From the NCBI GenBank assembly GCA_964236735.1, contig CAXSFM010000008.1, positions 1-64,000 on the forward strand: DNA of 64,000 bases, given 5' to 3'. A program made the position numbers and the translations under genes. Source of the DNA: JAIVJG01 sp964236735. GTDB taxonomy: Bacteria > Acidobacteriota > Blastocatellia > Pyrinomonadales > Pyrinomonadaceae. Shown here piece by piece: positions 63,634-64,000 of this stretch (positions are counted from its first letter, which is position 1; the number at the start of each line of letters is the position of its first letter). A model generated the notes under the pieces. It was not told the origin of the DNA. It worked only from the letters and a program-made list of their open reading frames with translations, and searched no databases.

Positions 63634-63670
63634 AAAAGCCCTCGACCGTCTCAACGACCGAAGGCTTTTT
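63634..63670. terminator. Bidirectional terminator
   Basis: aaaagcc...ggctttt with an interior tcg/cga stem, and T-rich on both sides. It sits between the PilZ gene and the truncated right-edge gene. Confidence 0.6.
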
Positions 63671-63691
63671 GTTGTCTCTCTCGCTCGCGTG

Positions 63692-64000
63692 TTAACGCCC
63701 CGTCACTCTTCCGCTGCTTCGCAATCCCAACAGGCGCGCGGGATAAACTCCAAAGTCTTCCACCTCCCATGTATTTCCATCGCGCAGTCTGACGCGCGCG
63801 GCGGGAATAAACGTTCCCTCTCCTTTGCCATTGCGATTGAGAAAAATTTCCGCATATCCGATGCGATAATCTTCCGACCGCGAGCCATAACGCAGTTCAT
63901 TGAAACTAACGTCGCGCTGGTAAAAGACGGTCAGCTTTGTGCCTCCATCACCCCACGGACTGGTGATGATGGCGTTGGCCGGGACGCCGACGCCCGTGCC
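63692..64000 (-). CDS. C-terminal fragment of an unidentified protein (truncated at right edge)
   Basis: The minus strand stays open for 102 sense codons from the window edge to TAA at 63692. The C-terminus reads RLRDGNTWEVEDFGVYPARL, then LGLRSSGRVTGR. The beta-rich sequence (TVFYQRDVSFNELRYGSRS) looks like a real domain, but I do not recognise the family. No start codon in the visible part is compelling. Confidence 0.6.
   Translation of the reverse strand, partial: GTGVGVPANAIITSPWGDGGTKLTVFYQRDVSFNELRYGSRSEDYRIGYAEIFLNRNGKGEGTFIPAARVRLRDGNTWEVEDFGVYPARLLGLRSSGRVTGR

Overview
The window looks like a chromosomal segment of an Acidobacteriota bacterium, probably Blastocatellia/Pyrinomonadales-like. 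This is inference, because no rRNA or other decisive marker is present. It rests on the GC-rich coding style, many secreted TPR proteins, HAF-repeat and carboxypeptidase-regulatory-like surface proteins with TPTPTP linkers, a PEP-CTERM protein, and single-copy housekeeping genes scattered rather than kept in classical operons. There is no prophage, CRISPR array or insertion sequence with a transposase. The only stable RNA gene seen is tRNA-Pro(GGG).

Layout. 1-2744: minus-strand larE and glutamate dehydrogenase, after a truncated secreted-protein gene at the edge. 3030-6455: a plus-strand run of secreted TPR and helical proteins plus a zinc-ribbon membrane protein. 6466-11.0k: a CheY-like receiver, an orphan Sak4/AAA_24-like ATPase, a 7Fe ferredoxin, a HAD hydrolase and a cNMP-binding/DUF1003 membrane protein. 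11.2-17.9k: a minus-strand metabolic block (sucC, MauE-like, secreted protein, beta-CASP nuclease, peroxiredoxin, sucD, coiled-coil, ndk, nuoI). 18.3-22.0k: a TPR lipoprotein, a CAP protein, tRNA-Pro, a MerR regulator and a glycine-zipper protein. 22.6-28.1k: class I aminotransferase, thiL, cysS and class III aminotransferase. 28.3-38k: two large modular surface proteins around an amidohydrolase, an MFS transporter and a lytic transglycosylase. 38.1-42.2k: a hypothetical protein, a PIN toxin-like gene with a small partner, a TPR/double-retropepsin protein and an Ogg-type glycosylase. 42.5-43.9k: dacB. 44.2-49.8k: four minor pseudopilin genes (FimT, PilV, PilW and PilX types) behind a consensus sigma-54 promoter, divergent from an NtrC-family regulator, which is followed by murJ. 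53.8-63.4k: PEP-CTERM protein, nnrD, tsaE, bacilliredoxin, recG, a zinc-ribbon/NHL protein, a SIMPL lipoprotein, rsmD and a PilZ protein. The window ends in a gene truncated at the right edge.

The most unusual structure is a set of hairpin-forming repeats. Each arm is built from short reiterated words (gatgagt, ggcagta, gcggtcagccatca, cgcaaaggcgc, cacagaggacac) and the other arm is its reverse complement. At least a dozen lie in the window, often exactly at stop codons. Several are translated: one supplies the end of LarE, one the tail of the DUF1003 protein, one the stop of the glycosylase, one the start and an internal stretch of ThiL, and one about 79 residues in the middle of an MFS transporter. 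Two further copies of a longer (about 170 bp) element have imperfect terminal inverted repeats and look MITE-like.
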